DNA of 5,109 nucleotides, from contig CAZRYT010000031.1 in assembly GCA_964604415.1 (NCBI GenBank), positions 1-5,109 of the forward strand, read 5' to 3'. Both the position numbers and the translations under genes were made by a program. Under the pieces are notes generated by a model that was not told the DNA's origin, ran no database searches, and saw only the letters and a list, made by a program, of their open reading frames with translations. The stretch comes from CAZJQT01 sp964604415 (GTDB taxonomy: Bacteria > Patescibacteriota > Saccharimonadia > Saccharimonadales > CAZJQT01). Shown piece after piece: positions 4,304-5,109 of the stretch (its first letter is position 1; each line of letters opens with the position of its first letter).

Positions 4304-5109
4304 CTATTTTAGAAATGGCAGGGTCAAGTTAGATTCTCTGATGAATTCACCATCGGCTGCATATGTTGGCGACATTAGCATAAGATTGCGCGCCACCCTT
4401 ACGAAACTTCCAAACTTTGACTCTGCGCCTACAAACGAACCATCTCCAATATGTAGGTAGTCACCAGCCGTGGTCATTTCGCCAATATTTGCGTTTGCGC
4501 CAACAAAGCCATACCTACCAACGCGCACAGAGTCATCCAGCCAAGCATTGGCATCAATGTAAGTCCCCAGGCCAACTTGGCCTTGCCTACCAATACCAAC
4601 ACCATTGGCAATTTTTACTTGGCGTTCTACAACTGACATAGAACCTATACTGACTCCGCTATAGACATGCGTAAATTGACCTAGATAAGAATGCGCACCT
4701 ACAATTGCATCGTCCTCAACTAAAGCACCCTTTCTTAATATTGTGTTCTCACCTATAGCAGCATTGGCCAGAACCTTGGCTCCACGCTCAAGTTCGACGT
4801 AAGCACCTATTTGGGCGCCTTCTTCAATCTCAACAGCCTTAGATATAATGGCGCCAGGGCCAATCTGGTTCGGCATCTGCTCCGCCCAATGCACTTCATC
4901 CTCGTGCACAAAGGCGGCCAAAGCCTTGACGTAGATAAAGCCGCCAACAAATCGGCCACGTCTATAAGAATCCTCAATCCAAGATTCGGTATAATCTCCG
5001 CTGGCACCCGCCAATAAAAGATCAATTGCATCCAACTGCACAGTAGCTCTACGTTGGATAGTTTTGTCTGGTTGGTCACCTGAAACTTCGCGGCGCACTG
5101 ATTCAATTG
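4304..5109 (-). CDS. Left-handed beta-helix (hexapeptide-repeat) transferase-like protein, 5' end outside window
   Basis: At least 264 residues, ending at TAG 4306-4304. Counting from GTG 5098, residues 1-75 form a non-repeat region (LDAIDLLLAGASGDYTESW, GRFVGGFIYVKALAAFVHED). Residues of about 79-235 then show imperfect hexapeptide repeats of the [LIV]-G-x-x-x-x type: IGPGAI, IEEGAQ, IGAYVE, IGENTI, IGRQGQ, VGLGTY, VGRYGF, VGANAN, IGDGSF. These build a left-handed beta-helix of some eight turns, as in acyltransferases and in the C-terminal half of GlmU-like sugar-phosphate enzymes. The tail (239-264) is not repeat. The frame is open to the window edge (Ile-Glu-Ser precede the GTG) and no SD precedes the GTG, so the true start probably lies further right, possibly with a larger N-terminal domain. 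Catalytic residues cannot be assigned; sugar-nucleotide or envelope-polysaccharide synthesis is an inference from the fold. Confidence 0.78.
   Translation of the reverse strand, partial: IESVRREVSGDQPDKTIQRRATVQLDAIDLLLAGASGDYTESWIEDSYRRGRFVGGFIYVKALAAFVHEDEVHWAEQMPNQIGPGAIISKAVEIEEGAQIGAYVELERGAKVLANAAIGENTILRKGALVEDDAIVGAHSYLGQFTHVYSGVSIGSMSVVERQVKIANGVGIGRQGQVGLGTYIDANAWLDDSVRVGRYGFVGANANIGEMTTAGDYLHIGDGSFVGAESKFGSFVRVARNLMLMSPTYAADGEFIRESNLTLPFLK

Noticed and set aside
4807..5106. 99-codon minus-strand frame overlapping the hexapeptide-repeat gene
   Set aside because: It is a shifted frame of the same strand with no family-like features, while the overlapping frame has clear hexapeptide repeats through to its stop.

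Overview
The window holds seven protein-coding genes packed almost end to end, with moderate GC and standard stop codons. The two outermost genes run off the window edges. The protein set suggests a small-genome bacterium of the Candidate Phyla Radiation, most likely Saccharibacteria (TM7) or a relative: an FtsB/DivIC-like protein with a C-terminal tail, a COG0701-type permease, a COG4315 secreted-repeat protein, a ferredoxin-reductase-like flavoprotein without a ferredoxin domain, and a small secreted helical protein. The lineage call is inferred from protein resemblance; there is no rRNA or marker gene here to prove it.

Layout. 1-398 (+): C-terminal part of an FtsB/DivIC-like division protein, possibly nearly complete. 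439-1572 (+): COG0701/ArsP-like permease, apparently translated from a leaderless mRNA. 1573-1704 (-): a 43-residue membrane miniprotein with a strong Shine-Dalgarno (SD); its stop codon abuts the permease stop codon with no base between. 1737-2345 (-): DUF5995-like protein, upstream of the miniprotein and probably in its operon, also apparently leaderless. 2446-2913 (+): membrane-anchored COG4315 (Lipoprotein_15-type) protein, divergent from the DUF5995 gene. 2934-3620 (-): FAD/NAD(P)H oxidoreductase, convergent with the COG4315 gene. 3767-4240 (+): secreted helical protein with a signal peptide, divergent from the oxidoreductase. 4260-4287: bidirectional intrinsic terminator. 4304-5109 (-): C-terminal part of a left-handed beta-helix (hexapeptide repeat) protein.

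How the genes fit together. Five of the seven products are predicted membrane-anchored or secreted (FtsB-like, permease, miniprotein, COG4315 protein, secreted helical protein), so the stretch looks like an envelope cluster rather than one metabolic pathway. The COG4315 protein beside a flavin reductase is suggestive of surface redox chemistry but does not prove it. No mobile element, tRNA, rRNA, CRISPR array or long non-coding stretch was seen; no gap between genes exceeds about 150 bases.

The most notable signal is in translation initiation. The two genes lacking an SD (439 and 2345) each have a near-consensus -10 box exactly six bases before the start codon, and each frame is closed by a stop just upstream. 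The other four genes with visible starts carry purine-rich SD sequences. This is what a mixed leadered/leaderless translation system would look like. I found no clearly new multi-gene system.
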